A DNA stretch of 64,000 bases. Source: Amorphophallus konjac. Taxonomy: Eukaryota; Streptophyta; Magnoliopsida; Alismatales; Araceae. Position 1 is the stretch's first letter. Each line of letters starts with the position of its first letter. The stretch is from NCBI GenBank assembly GCA_022559845.1, contig JAHNEJ010001154.1, forward strand, positions 124,001 to 188,000. Reading direction: 5' to 3'. The notes beneath the pieces were generated by a model. The model did not search any database. It was not told where the DNA came from and worked only from the letters and a program-made list of their open reading frames with translations. The translations under genes and the position numbers were made by a program. Shown here in pieces: positions 24,801-35,822 of this stretch.

Positions 24801-26314
24801 CATGTACTTGAGCAAATGGCCAACTTAAACCTCAATATGGAGGAGAAGGAAGGCAGAGTCTTTATTGCTAATATTCGACTCCAACCCGAGTTACTCTCGG
24901 AAGTTAAAGAACGGCAAGGTGATGATCCGATGATCGTTGAAATCAAAGAGAAATTAGATCAACGACCGGATTTCCTTCTAGCTGATGATTGAAGGCTATT
25001 ATTCAAAGGAAGAACTTGTATACCCGATTGTTCTACTATCAAGGGAAAAATCTTGGAGGAAGCACATCGGTCAAGGTATACTATTCACCCCGGTGCTACA
25101 AAAATGTACCAAGATCTCAAGAGAACATTCTGGTGGCCGAATATGAAGAGAGAGGTAGCCGAGTTCGTAAGCTGATGTTTGGTTTGTCAACAAGTCAAGG
25201 TCGAACATCTCAAATCGACTAGCAAGCTCAAGCCTCTCGAAATACCAGAATGGAAATGGGATAGTATCGGTATGGACTTCATTGTTAGATTACCGAAGAT
25301 CCGAAGTGGTTTTGATGCTATATGGGTAATTGTGGATCGGCTAACAAAGTCCGCTCACTTTTTACCTATCAAGACTAGATGGACCGTGGATGTTCTAGCC
25401 GCTTTATATATCAAGGAGATTGTAAGGCTGCACGGTATTCCAAGCTCTATTATTTCAGACCGAGATCTGAGATTCACCTCTCATTTCTAGAAGAGTTTAC
25501 AATCGTCTATGGGTACTAGACTAAGGTTTAGCACTACTTTTCACCCTCAGACTGATGGAAAAACCGAGAGGATGAATGGAATTATTGAAGATTGTTGAGA
25601 GCATGCATGATAGACTTCGGTGGAAGTTGGCATGAACATTTACCGTTGACTGAGTTCGCTTATAACAATAGCTATCAGTTGAGTATTCAAATGGCACCAT
25701 TTGAAGCATTATATGGCCGAAGTTGTAGATCGCCTCTATGTTGGAGCGAGGTTGGTGACAAAGGATTGATTGGTCCCGACATTGTACAAGACACAACTGA
25801 TAAAATCCAGTTGATACAAGAAAGGCTAAAGGTCACTCAATCACGGCAAAAGAGCTACGCCGACAACCAGAGGAGAGACCTTGAATTCCAAGTGGGGGAG
25901 CATATCTTCTTAAAGATCTCACCCACACGAGGAATTAGAAGATTCGGCATCAAAGGAAAGCTAAGTCCGAGATTTATCGGCCCTTTCAAGATTCTGGAGA
26001 GAATTGGCGAGGTAGCATACAAGCTGGCTTTACCTCCTCAACTAGCCGGTGTACATGACGTATTCCATGTATCCATGCTAAGAAAATACGTCTATGATCC
26101 TTCACATGTGATTCAATTTGAAGAATTGAAACTCTAAAAGGACATACCAAATGAAGAAAGACCGATCAAGATACTGGATCGAAAATTACACCAACTGAGA
26201 AATCGGGCCATACCGATGGTGAAAGTCCAATGGAGCAAGCGTGGGTTCAAGGAAGTAACCTGGGAATTGAAAGAATCCATCAAGAAGAAATACCCGGATT
26301 TAATCTTAGGTTAG
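21888..26314 (+). pseudogene. G2 gag-pol polyprotein, 8 stops and 1 frameshift
   Basis: ATG 21888 opens a Gag with two canonical CX2CX4HX4C knuckles (CKYCKKPGHKAEEC and CLRCGSQEHKIPNC, 22724-22815). Protease carries FDTGATHSF (22987). RT carries FIDD (about 23983). RNase H and an integrase with HPGATKM, a CLVC zinc pair and SDRD follow. A chromodomain-like tail (VKVQW...VTWEL) ends at 26314. Stops lie at 22884, 23865, 24249, 24498, 24990, 25173, 25488 and 26135. The frame changes once near 25575-25592, consistent with a one-base loss. All other domains stay in one frame, so decay was mainly by point change. Confidence 0.93.
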
Positions 26315-26385
26315 AAATTCGACATTTCTACTCAAATTTTTGAATTTTAGTTGTATAATATGAATTTGGAGGACCAAATTCTTTT

Positions 26386-26398
26386 AAGTGGGGGAGGA
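26386..26398 (+). promoter_or_regulatory. G2 polypurine tract
   Basis: AAGTGGGGGAGGA lies immediately before the 3' LTR TGTAGAAAC. Confidence 0.87.
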
Positions 26399-28914
26399 TG
26401 TAGAAACCCAATAATTAAAAATGAGAAATAAAATTTTCAATTAAAGTTTTCATGAAATAATTAAATTATATTTTTACTATATGAAATAAACTAGTTTATT
26501 GAATTTACTTGAATTAACTAGAAGTAAATAGAGATTAAATGCTTTAAACCTTCGATAAATCATAGAAAGCCCAATAAAAGTCCATGTAATGGACTAGGAT
26601 CATAATTGACCCTTTGGATAATCCATAATGGGCTGGATTAATAGATTAAAGGATTTATTAAAGGTTAAATTAACCTAAATTCGTAACATGTGTTTAATAT
26701 GCAATTTAAGGGATTAAAATAAGCCTATTTCTAAAAGGTTGACACAAAAATCGACCCTTACCTAACAGCCCACCTTGGACCAGCCGTTTTTACATTGGTT
26801 TCACACCAAATTAAGGTTAGATTAAAAGGAAAAGTTGGAATCTCCTTCTAATTCGGAGTTGGAAAGTTTGACATTGTTAGGCAAGGAATCTTGACAAATT
26901 TGACCAAGTTTTGGTTATAAATAGAATCTCATTCGACTCTCAAATCATCCCTGGAGGTTAAGGTTACGCTGCTGCGAAGATTGGTGGAGATTTGAAGGAA
27001 GATTTGGAAGATCAAAGTGTTTTCTTATATTTAGGGATATTTCTTTATATCCGCAAAAAGGTAGGTGTCTCTCAGACTAAACTCTAATTAAAGCATGCCA
27101 TCTTGTTCATTTTTCTGTCCTCTTTCCATTGATAGCTCATTTATTAAATTCCGTTATGAAATGAGCAAGTTATGGTCATTTTATTGGAGGGGTATTCCCG
27201 TTTTTCGTCAGAACCAGAACGTGCTATACCTCAGGAGCGCGTTCTGATCGCGCTGCCCCGACATAGCGCGTTCATTTATACCCTTTTTCCATCGTCCAGT
27301 TTTCAAAAATAATAATAATATATGTCAGATCGCGCTAGCCTTGGATAGCGCATTCTTCAGATCGCGCTAGCCAGAGCCAGCGCCTTCTAAAAATTTCCAG
27401 ATTTTTAATAAAAATAATATATATAAGATCGCGCTACCCAAGGCTAGCGAGTTCTGAAGAATGCGCTAGTCGAGGATAGCACGTTCAAGTAATTTATAGG
27501 GAACACACCCTGCCACGTCACGTTCTTTAAAAACCAACCAACCAGCCATGGCTCGGCACGGCACAAATAAATAAATAAATTAATAGTTTTGTATCCACAC
27601 ACAACTCGAGCCCACATTATATGCCCCTTGGGTCCTGACCCAAGGGTGAGCTCTCCAACATATAAAGCCATGAAAGTTTTCTAAACTTCCAATGTGGGAC
27701 TAAAGATTAGTCACTACACGTTATGAACACAATATGAATTATAACATTTGGAATCTCCAATAATTATAAGTATTTAGTCACCAAAAGTAAAAAAAGGTAA
27801 TATTAGCATGTTTTAATTCTTACAGCATGTTAAAAATTATTTTTGTAAAATGAAATTATTTTTACATGTAAAAATCTAATTTTAACCATATTAGTAAATT
27901 AATGCATGAAAAATATTTCTAGCATGTTAAAAATGACTTTCAACACGATAAAATTATTTTATACATACTGAGATATAAAAACTATTTTCAGAATGTTAAA
28001 TCCAATTAAAACTATTTTTATTTTTTTATGCATGCTAAACCAAATTTTCTATTAAATAATTAGTAAATTGATGCATGAAAATTACTTCCAGCATGATAAA
28101 ATTTCTTCCAGCATGATAAAATTATTTCTAGTATGTTAGAATTATTTTTAACATGATATAATTATTTTAAGTATATTAAAACTATTTTTCAGCATGATAA
28201 TTCTATTTTCTTATCAAATAATTAGTAAATAAATATAAAAAATGATTTTCAGCATGATAAAATTTAGGGTTTTTTGCATGGAAACCATTGTTAAAAGTGA
28301 ATTTGTAAAAAAACCATTCCTAAAAATGCATTAGCAGGTATATCACTGTGTAATCTGAATTGTGCAAAAATGTCATATTTATTTGCATGCATATCACTTC
28401 TTTTTACCAACAACTTGTAAGAAAATCACGTTTAATTGGCATTTATGCACTATTTGAATTAACTCAGTGATAACCTGCTAATGCATTTTTAGGAATAGTT
28501 TTTTTACAAATTCACTTTTAACAATGGTTTTCATGCAAAAAACCCTAAAATTTATGTTGTTATCATAGAATTTCTGTAATCAGCATGGTAAACTTATCTT
28601 TATCATCTTATCAGTAAGTTAATGTGTGAGAATTATTTTATCATGTTAAGTATTAATTTTAGCAGGTTAAAAATTAATTTTCAACATGTAAGAATTAAAT
28701 CCAGCATGAAAATTTATTTTTTATCATCCTATCAGTAAAGTAACGTATGAAAATTATTTTAAGCATGTTAAAATTATTTTTAGCAAGTTAGAATTATTTT
28801 TGGCATAAAAACATATTTTCATAATCAAATTTTATTTTTTATAATAAATCACCATTTTGGCTAAACTAATGCATCTCTAATGTACAAAAACTTCCTGTAA
28901 ACATGTCTAAACAC
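26399..28914 (+). repeat. G2 3' LTR, broken at right and MITE-bearing
   Basis: It is collinear with 18409-20643, then stops where S1 begins. It contains the MITE at 28267-28545. GCGC hairpins here run from about 27230 to 27490, for example GCGCTA (27332-27337) with TAGCGC (27346-27351), and GCGCT (27364-27368) with AGCGC (27379-27383). Confidence 0.93.
28267..28545. mobile_element. MULE-type MITE, 279 bp with 9-bp target duplication
   Basis: Long terminal inverted repeats of about 72-85 bp begin GGGTTTTTTGCATG and mirror each other with only about two mismatches in the first 72 bases. Flanking copies of TAAAATTTA (28258-28266 and 28546-28554) form a perfect 9-bp direct duplication. The G2 5' LTR at 20276-20300 has the empty site with a single copy. 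Long terminal repeats plus a 9-bp duplication are the signature of Mutator-like non-autonomous elements. It encodes nothing. Confidence 0.95.
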
Positions 28915-30480
28915 TGTTGTGCCCCTGTGGTCAATTGAGTCATCTTGTGGTCACTTGGGTCATTCGACATCATCCTGTGGTCATTTGAGTTATTTGATAT
29001 TCTTGGTTTTGATAATGGCTAAACACTATAAGTCATTGATGTTTTACCACTCTTATATGACTAAACTACTTGATGTTCTTTCATGACAGATATGCCAAGG
29101 AATGGAGTGGATATGGCAAAAGTGAAAGCTCAATGATTGAAGACTCAGTAATAAAACTTCAAGACAGTCAAGGTTGATGCCACAAATGAGAACGGGCTAC
29201 TAAAGGACTCAAGCGACTGAGCTAAAGGGGTTAACGGACTGAACCGGGAAGACCCGGGGTCTGCCCAGCTGGCGGTCGACTACCAGCACAGGGGCGGTCG
29301 ACCGCCCCAGCCAGCAGCCCATCGTCTGTAGTTCTTTCAGTGGCGGTCGACCGCCAGCCCAGTAGCGGTCGACCAAAAATTCCAGGGACTAATCTTCTAC
29401 AGTGATTCTCAGTAGCGGTCGACCGCCAGAAGATTCAGGTCGACCGCCAGCACCGAGCCTTCAATGTTGATTTTATTTTCCACTTCGAGAAGAGCCCCTT
29501 TCCTTGTATTTGTTTAACCCCAAAGTCACTCAATCCCCCATAGATTGTGGATCTGGTCTGGGGGATGTCCAAGGACCATTCAAAGGTTATAAAACACATG
29601 CAAGAGGGTTAGAAACCCTAGTTGATCATTTGGGAGATCAAAGGAGGCTGCAAGGGTGTGTTCAAGGGAGAGGAGTTCGAGTACTGTAGCGGTGAACAGT
29701 ACTCCGGGAAGAAGTTCTTCATCAAATCCTCAAGTGATTCAAGCTACTTCAAGAGGAGATCAACCCCAAGCCAAGTGAAGATAAAGTTGCAACCATCATC
29801 CTCTTCCTCATCTCAAGGTGATCCAAAGAAGCTCATTCTCAAGGGAGATCAAATCTGCATCCTTCATCTTCTTCATCAACTCAAGGTGATCCAAAGAAGA
29901 CCATGTCACAAGGAAGAAGATACCATTGAAGAATCAGATTCAAGCTTCAGCAATCTCAGACAAGATCTTTTCTCTTTGAGCATATTCTATATCTTGTTTG
30001 AGTGTTTTCATATCTTGTTCTCTTTCCATTTCATTCAAACATTTGGAACTGAAGATCGTCTCTACCGGTGGTTAGTAGGAAGACAATCGGATGTTGTCGG
30101 ATCTGCGGTGTTGACGTCCCTACATGTGGTTAGTAGGAAGGCAATCGGAGGTCTTTCCGATTTGCGGTTCAGTGCGTGGCACTAGTGGAGCCTCACCGGA
30201 TTTGGTGAGGGGTGGACGTAGGACTGGGGATTCAGTCCGAACCACCTTAAAATCTCGTGTGTTATGATTTACTTGTGTGATTACTTTGTGTTAGATGCAT
30301 GTTTAGGTTCAATCTCTATATTGAGTAATCATCTTGCTAAGCTAATCATTTGTGTCCTTCGTTAAGCTAGTTATATTCCGCTACTAGTATCTTTATCTAG
30401 CTTTAAAGAGGGTTACATTACGAAAAGAGGGGCAGATCTATTCACCCCTCCCCTCTAGATCCGCTATCCACCACTCAACA
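28915..30480 (+). repeat. S1 5' LTR
   Basis: It runs TGTTGTGCCC to CCACTCAACA, with TGTTG/CAACA terminal inversion, 1566 bp. Three short direct repeats of TGTGGTCAYTTGRGT occur at 28926-28990. A cluster of GGTCGACC palindromes lies at 29271-29445. The likely TATA box is TATAAAA near 29589. The R-U5 side has GTGGACGTAGG, GAACCACCTTAAAAT and TTCACCCCTCCCC, common to this group. Confidence 0.92.
29271..29445 (+). repeat. GGTCGACC palindrome cluster in S1 U3
   Basis: Six copies. The longest are GGGGCGGTCGACCGCCCC (29291-29308, perfect 18-bp palindrome) and TGGCGGTCGACCGCCA (29341-29356, perfect 16-bp). GCGGTCGACCGC lies at 29415-29426, shorter GGTCGACC cores at 29367 and 29438, and an imperfect copy at 29271. 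Palindromic cis-repeats are known from Sirevirus LTRs. Confidence 0.93.
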
Positions 30481-30482
30481 AG

Positions 30483-30495
30483 TGGTATCAGAGCC
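30483..30495 (+). promoter_or_regulatory. S1 primer binding site (tRNA-iMet)
   Basis: TGGTATCAGAGCC starts two bases after the LTR end. Confidence 0.92.
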
Positions 30496-30507
30496 TAATC
30501 TCTCATT

Positions 30508-31061
30508 ATGGGGTCCAACGACCTTGAGGGAAATGGTGGATTAGCGTCCAAAGGTTTCTTACCTGAAGGACATTCTGTGAATAGGCCTCCTTACTTTATT
30601 GGAACTAATTATCCGTATTAGAAACATCGCATGCAGGTGTTCATTCGCGCCCAAGACTACGAACTTTGGCGAGTGATCAGCAAAGGTCCGTATGCGCTTA
30701 CGGATAATGAGGATTTGTGGACCAAAGAATAAATAAGACAATCCACTGTCAACTGGAGTGCCCAACACACCATGCAGTGCTCACTCCATCCCGTAGAATT
30801 CTCAAGAGTGGATGCCTGCGCAATGGCAAAATAAATGTGGGATAAGTTAGAGGCAATTTATGAAGGAACCTCTCATGTACGAGAAATAAAAGCTAACATT
30901 TTAGTTTCTGAATATGAAATGTTCCGCATGAAGCCTGATGAGTCAATTCAGAATATGTATGCTCGGTTAACTGTACTTACTAATAGTCTAACTGATTTGG
31001 GAAAGAAATACTCAGAACATGAAACTATTGCTGCTGCTTATAAAAGGAATACTCAGAACAT
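30508..31061 (+). pseudogene. S1 Gag N-terminal part
   Basis: ATG 30508 begins a copia-type Gag (UBN2-like) with RPPYFIGTNY, ELWRVISKGPYAL and MYARLTVLTNSL, closely matching the S3 Gag. Stops at 30619, 30730 and 30832 break it. Homology ends after about residue 172 (KKYSEHETI), where a scrambled junction leads into the S2 LTR. An open frame continues to 31137 but is LTR-derived beyond 31028. Confidence 0.88.
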
Positions 31062-31066
31062 AAAAG
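31007..31066 (+). other. Junction of S1 gag and S2 LTR with templated filler
   Basis: The 14-mer AATACTCAGAACAT occurs at 31007-31020 in S1 gag and again at 31048-31061. Between them is a 21-base copy (31028-31048) of the S2 LTR TATA region (31216-31236). From 31066 the sequence is collinear with the S2 LTR from 49956. Confidence 0.85.
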
Positions 31067-32466
31067 CCACCTCAACTCCAGTTGCTGAGCGTACTGATGA
31101 ATGGGCACGTGACCCGAAGCTAGCACCTGACACGTGATCCGAGGTGGGTGCTGAGCACGTGATCCGAGGAGGAATCTTCTGGACGGAAGGCGTGGGAAGC
31201 TCACGCCCTAGCTACTGCTGCTGCTTATAAAAGGAAGCCTTCATCCAACAGATGAAGACTGATCGAAGCTGAGAGAAAAAGGGATAAAGTCTATACAGTG
31301 AGAAACAAGCAGCAGAGAGTCTTCGATCCACAGAAAGAGGAAGAAGAAGAGAAGAAGAAGAAAAAGAGAAGAAGAAGAAATAGAAGAAGAGTGAGCCGGC
31401 AGAAGAAAAAGGGTTGCAGAGAAAAAGGAGAGAATAGCGTGAGAGAAAAGGAGAGCAGAGGAGAAAGAAAGAGAGATAGAGAGAGAGAGAGTTCGTGGAG
31501 AAGAAGGAAGAAGCTATTGAAGATCTGTCCTCTGGCGTCTGGATTAAATCCAAGCCACATCTGCTCCTTTGAGAGCTACATTCTTGTTCTTCATTTACAG
31601 CCTTCCGATCGCTGTGTATTTTTCGTTTCTTATTTTTTCCTTTTCATCTAGTTATCTTTGTTCTTCTGATCCTCTGGTCTGAGGTCGGGTTCCTCCTGGT
31701 GGGTCAGGAGAAGGGAGATCTGATCTCCGGTTGTAAGTAGCTGGGAGCTACTTGTGGGTTCCCTCCGGTTTGGAGGAAGGGAGACTTGTCTCCTGTTCTG
31801 GGCTTATGGGTTGCAAGTCCAGGGGTCCCTCCGGTTGGAGGAAGAGAGGTCTTCGACCTCTGGTTCGCTGGTGACTGGAAGTCACTGGTTGGTTCCCTCC
31901 TGGTCTGGAGGAAGAGAGACTTCGGTCTCTGGTTTCCAAGTGGCTGGGAGTCACTTGGGGTGTCCCTCCGGTTGGGAGGAAGAGGGGAGGTTGTTCCCCT
32001 GGTCAAGCTGTGTGGCAGCAACTGTTCGCAGACTGAGTCTGTTTGGTTCTAGCATTGGCTAGTGAAGCCTCACTCCGGTTGGGAGTGAGGGGTGGATGTA
32101 GGTCTGGAGGAACGAACCACCTTAAAATTATTTGTGCAGTGGTTTGCCTTGCGTTAGCTCCATATCTTCTACCTCCCATTCACAGGTTGTGCATGCTTGG
32201 CTAGTTGCATTATCTAGAGAGTTATTTTTTAGCATTATATTCTGCTAAGTGTGTTTGGGTTGTTTAGCTCTGCCTTCGTTTCTGGTTGTTCAGGTGGCTG
32301 CATTGGTGCAGTCCAACTGTTTGTTCATTTGTTGCCTTATCATTTCATCTTGGAAAGCTCATTAATCTTTATTCCGCATATCTGAGCTTTAGAGTTTTAA
32401 TTTGGGCTATATTTTCTAGAGGGATACATTCACCCCCCCTCTGTATCCGGGCCTAGCACCCTAACA
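31066..32466 (+). repeat. S2 5' LTR, first ~1.5 kb deleted
   Basis: It is collinear with 49956-51339 and ends CACCCTAACA. The U3 motif array (48846-49710) is missing from this copy through deletion at the left junction, but the G-boxes, TATA box and R-U5 remain. It has an 18-bp GAA-rich expansion relative to the other LTR. Confidence 0.92.
31106..31232 (+). promoter_or_regulatory. S2 LTR core promoter: three CACGTG boxes and TATA
   Basis: CACGTG lies at 31106, 31131 and 31156, twice as CACGTGATCC. TATAAAA is at 31226-31232. The same set in the 3' LTR is at 49996, 50021, 50046 and 50116. CACGTG is the plant G-box, bound by bZIP and bHLH factors. Transcription from here is inferred. Confidence 0.75.
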
Positions 32467-32468
32467 GT

Positions 32469-32479
32469 TGGTATCAGAG
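32469..32479 (+). promoter_or_regulatory. S2 primer binding site (tRNA-iMet)
   Basis: TGGTATCAGAG starts two bases after the LTR end. Only 11 bases match before divergence (TAG instead of CC). Confidence 0.85.
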
Positions 32480-32568
32480 TAGTTCCCTATTTCAGGGGAT
32501 CCGGCTGGTCTGATAGGTGCATTTCTGATTGGGTTTTATTGCTTGGTTTTACTCCAGAACTGATTTCA

Positions 32569-33836
32569 ATGAAGCATCCACCGATCTTTAGTGGTTCTGG
32601 ATTTAAGTTGTGGCTTAGAGGTCTGCGTACCTATGTTAAACAACTTGATCCGGATCTGTGGAAGTTGATTTCGCATGGTCCACACATACTGCCAAAGAAA
32701 ACGTCCAAATGGACTAACAGTGATAGATACATGTGTGATCAAAACATGAAGGCTATGGAAATTATGAAGGCTGCCACTGACAAGGCCTTACACTCATGTT
32801 TTTATCATTGCAGGTCAGCCGCCGAAATCCTGGACAAACTGAAGATAGCTTTCCAGTCAAAGAAGGACGCCTGCATGATTGCCAATGGGACTGATCATAG
32901 CAACAATCAAAGTGATGAAGAGGACAATGATGATCAGGTAAACCCTTTCCAACATTGTACTGTGGATGATTGGGAAAATACTTATGCTGACTTGTTGGGA
33001 TTATATGAAAAATTAAAAAGGGAACATAAGAAACTGAAAAAGGGTACTAGGTTAAACAGTGCAAATTCCTCTTCATGTCAAAATTGTTTAAAATTGAAAC
33101 AAACAAATGATGCTTCTATATCTGAGATTCGTGAGCTTGAGAATCAAGTATCTGTTAACTCAGAACTAATTGAACTTAAATCTGAAAATGACTCTCTCAG
33201 GAAAATCATTGAAGAAAATGTTCAGAAAGTTAGAAACCTTGAACGAGAAAATAAACTGCTAACTGAAAAATCTGAAGCTAATCAACAATTTGAACCACCT
33301 TGTGAAGATCAGATCTTAATAAAGGAACTGACTCAGAATGACAAGTTCAAGGAAGAAATTGAAAAACTGAAAATGTTGAACAGTAGTATGGCTGAGAGGC
33401 TTCTAGTGTTTGAAAAAGGAAAGAGTGTGTTATTGGACAATTCAGAGAGCTCAGATAATCTTTAAATTGAAGTTGAGAATCTTAAGATTTTGAATTCAAG
33501 ACTTAATGATAAACTTGCAAATAGTGATGAAGAAATTGCCAACTCTGAATTGTTGATTGTCTCTTTGGAAAATGAAATTCATGACTTGAAAAATTCTTTG
33601 TCCAAATTTGTTGATGGTCAAGAAAATCTAGATAAACAGCTAGGTGTTAAAGTCAATTTTCAAAAAGAAGGGTTGGGCTATAACCCAACAAAGAAAAAGA
33701 GTTTTGAAAATAAGATTCAAACTTCAGTTGTTTCAAATGTTGCCTTGTTAGTTCAGCCAATCCTTCAGTGTTTCAATTTGATGCTCAAAGAATTCTGAAG
33801 CCAACTGAAAAACAAAAAGGGAAGAACAAAATGGCT
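32569..33836 (+). pseudogene. S2 Gag, N-terminal and coiled-coil half
   Basis: The likely start is ATG 32569 (MKHPPIFSGSGFKLW), matching the copia Gag N-terminus. The central UBN2 part is shortened. Residues ~125 onward contain VDDWENTYADLLGLYEKL, homologous to LDDWEDAYGDLLAKYNFL of S3, then a long heptad-rich coiled coil and the LGVKVNFQKEGLGYNP motif. A TAA at 33463-33465 and a frame change near 33745 break it. Coding resumes across the S3 insertion at 45484 in phase, because the duplicated TCTAC falls inside the ORF. The role is particle formation; coiled coils before zinc knuckles are usual in this group. Confidence 0.87.
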
Positions 33837-34733
33837 TCTACTGATATAAGAAATATGAAGTGATCTAGAAGGGGAGGGGATGAATAGATCACTGTTTTCA
33901 ACCGATTAAAAATTACTGAAGAATGATTCACTTAAAACAAGCAATCTCGGAGTTGAACCCACAAAAACGCAGTGCGGACAATAGCTCGAGTGGATAGAAG
34001 GCACACCACAAAATCACCACAGACAATCACACGAGTACCCAGAGGTTTTTAAGGTGGTTCGGTCAGACCTCCAGTCTGCCTACGTCCACCCCTCACTTCA
34101 AATCGAAGTGAGGCTTCCACTAGCACCTGCTAGCAAAGCAGACTCAGTCTGCGACAACGGCTGATTCACAGCTTCACCAGGGGAACACTCTCCCCTCTTC
34201 CTCCACACCCGGAGGGAACCCTAAGGATGCCAAGTCCCTAGAAACCAGGAAACAATTTCCTCTTCCTCCAACCGGAGGGAACACTAGTGATCTACAGTCA
34301 CTAGAACCAGAGACCAAGGTCTCTCTTCCTCTGAAGCCCCGAGGGAACACCTCTTCTACGAGAGGGAACAATACTGCAACCTCTGTTGCAAGTGAACCAG
34401 AGAGAACACGTCTCTCTCTTCCCCTGAACACCAGGAGGTAACACAGAGAACTTTCAATCAAGAAAGAAAAATAGATAAAAACGAAAACAAGAAAGAAGGA
34501 AGCTAAATTTCAGAAACTGAAAACAATGTAGCTCAAACTGAGCAGCAGACTTCGAATTTGATCCGTAAGTCAATACCCATCTTCTGATCACTCTTCTGCT
34601 CTCTCTTCTTTCTCAACTGGAACACTCTAGTTTCTCAGGGAGGCTCTTTCTCTTCTGCTCTCACTCAAATTTCTTCTCTATAATCTTGGAGCTCCTCACT
34701 TTTCGTAGATGGTGAGGCAGTGCTTTTATAAGC

Positions 34734-34835
34734 GATCAGGAGGGTGCATGCAAGGCGTGTGCTTCCCGCGCTCGATCCAGAACCTTCTTGCCACGTGCCT
34801 TTATAGTATTGGTTCCTTTAGTATTGGATCACGTG
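34734..34835 (-). promoter_or_regulatory. S3 LTR core promoter
   Basis: Read on the minus strand: CACGTGATCC (34826-34835), CACGTG (34792-34797), then a GGGAAGC..CACGCC block, then TATAAAA (34734-34740). Order and several words match the S2 promoter. The 5' LTR copy has its TATA box at 44057-44063. Confidence 0.72.
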
Positions 34836-34997
34836 CAGCCCAGTCACTGGAGAATATTCTTCCTCGGACCACCTTCTTCTTTTTGTTTTTCTTCTTCTCC
34901 TGCAAAGAAATTAAAACCATTAAAACTCAGGGCCACAAAAACTAAAACTGCATGAGGTATGTGATAGCAATACGAGATGCACTGTACTGAGAACGAC

Positions 34998-35580
34998 ACG
35001 AGATACACAAGATTACTACAATACGAAATAAAGAGAGAATGACACGAGGTCAGATGAAAATAGCACGAGGTAAAAAGAGAACGACACGAGATACACACTA
35101 ATAAAGCTAACACTACAAAGAGAACGACACAAAGTATCACTGTAACAAAACAAACACTACGAAGAGAACGACACGAGATACACAATAATAAAGCTAACAC
35201 TACAAAGAGAACGATACGAAGTCAGATGAGAACAGCACGAGGTGAGAAGGAAATAACACGGAGTAAAACGGTAGTAAAACACGCGATCAGAAGAAACCTG
35301 GACGAAGATAGAAAGAGGCAACACGAAGTCATAAAAACAACACTAAGACACAAACACAGAAATAACATGAAGACTCAAACACAAAAATAACACGAAGACA
35401 CAAGCACAAAAGATAACACGAAGACACAAACACAGAAACAACACGAAGACATAAACAAAGAACAACTCGAACACAAAATTGCTCGAACTTACGAACGACT
35501 CGAAGACGAGGACGACACGAAACGACACGGACTGAAACCAACTCGAAGACGAAAATAGAAACCGACACGAAGTGTGGTCA
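34998..35580 (-). repeat. CACGA repeat cluster in S3 U3
   Basis: Plus-strand units such as AACGACACGAG and AACACGAAGAC recur at 20-45 bp intervals, about 14 in this stretch plus four nearer 35850-35980. They give the Cys/Val-rich shadow frames on the minus strand. The same cluster is in the other LTR at 44325-44905. Confidence 0.85.
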
Positions 35581-35628
35581 CAAAGCAAGACAGACACTTC
35601 CAACGAACAGCCTTCATATGATATCAGG

Positions 35629-35822
35629 CGATGTGTAGACTTTGCATTCAAGTGGATGTATAGACTTGGAACGGTCTTCAAGGCAACAATGTACAGACTT
35701 TGAAATAAAGAGTGTAAAGACTGAGAGTTCAAGGCCACGATGTATAGACTTTGCCCAAAGAAACGAATGTGTAGACTTTGGCTTGGAACGAAGGTAAAGA
35801 TGAGGTTGTATAGACTTGGCCA
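35629..35822 (-). repeat. AAGTCTRTACA motifs in S3 U3, 7 copies
   Basis: Plus-strand TGTAGACTTT, TGTATAGACTTGG, TGTACAGACTTT, TGTAAAGACT, TGTATAGACTTTG, TGTAGACTTTGG and TGTATAGACTTGG. Read with S3 transcription they are AAGTCTRTACA, the same word and orientation as the large array in S2. Confidence 0.88.

Larger units (their letters stand above)
18409..28914 (+). mobile_element. G2: Ty3/gypsy chromovirus, 3' LTR interrupted
   Basis: Both LTRs begin TGTAGAAAC (18409 and 26399). The primer site, gag-pol and polypurine tract are in canonical order. The 3' LTR breaks at 28914, where S1 starts. The missing ~1.0 kb, equivalent to 20644-21656, must lie beyond the window. The 5' flank is GGAAT. Confidence 0.92.

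Noticed and set aside
30483..30495. tRNA gene fragments
   Set aside because: The TGGTATCAGAGC words are retrotransposon primer sites next to LTR ends, not tRNA genes; no cloverleaf is present.
31298..31651. Arg/Lys/Glu-rich frame in the S2 LTR
   Set aside because: It reflects GA-rich sequence in the transcribed LTR leader; the equivalent at 50264-50596 has different ends.
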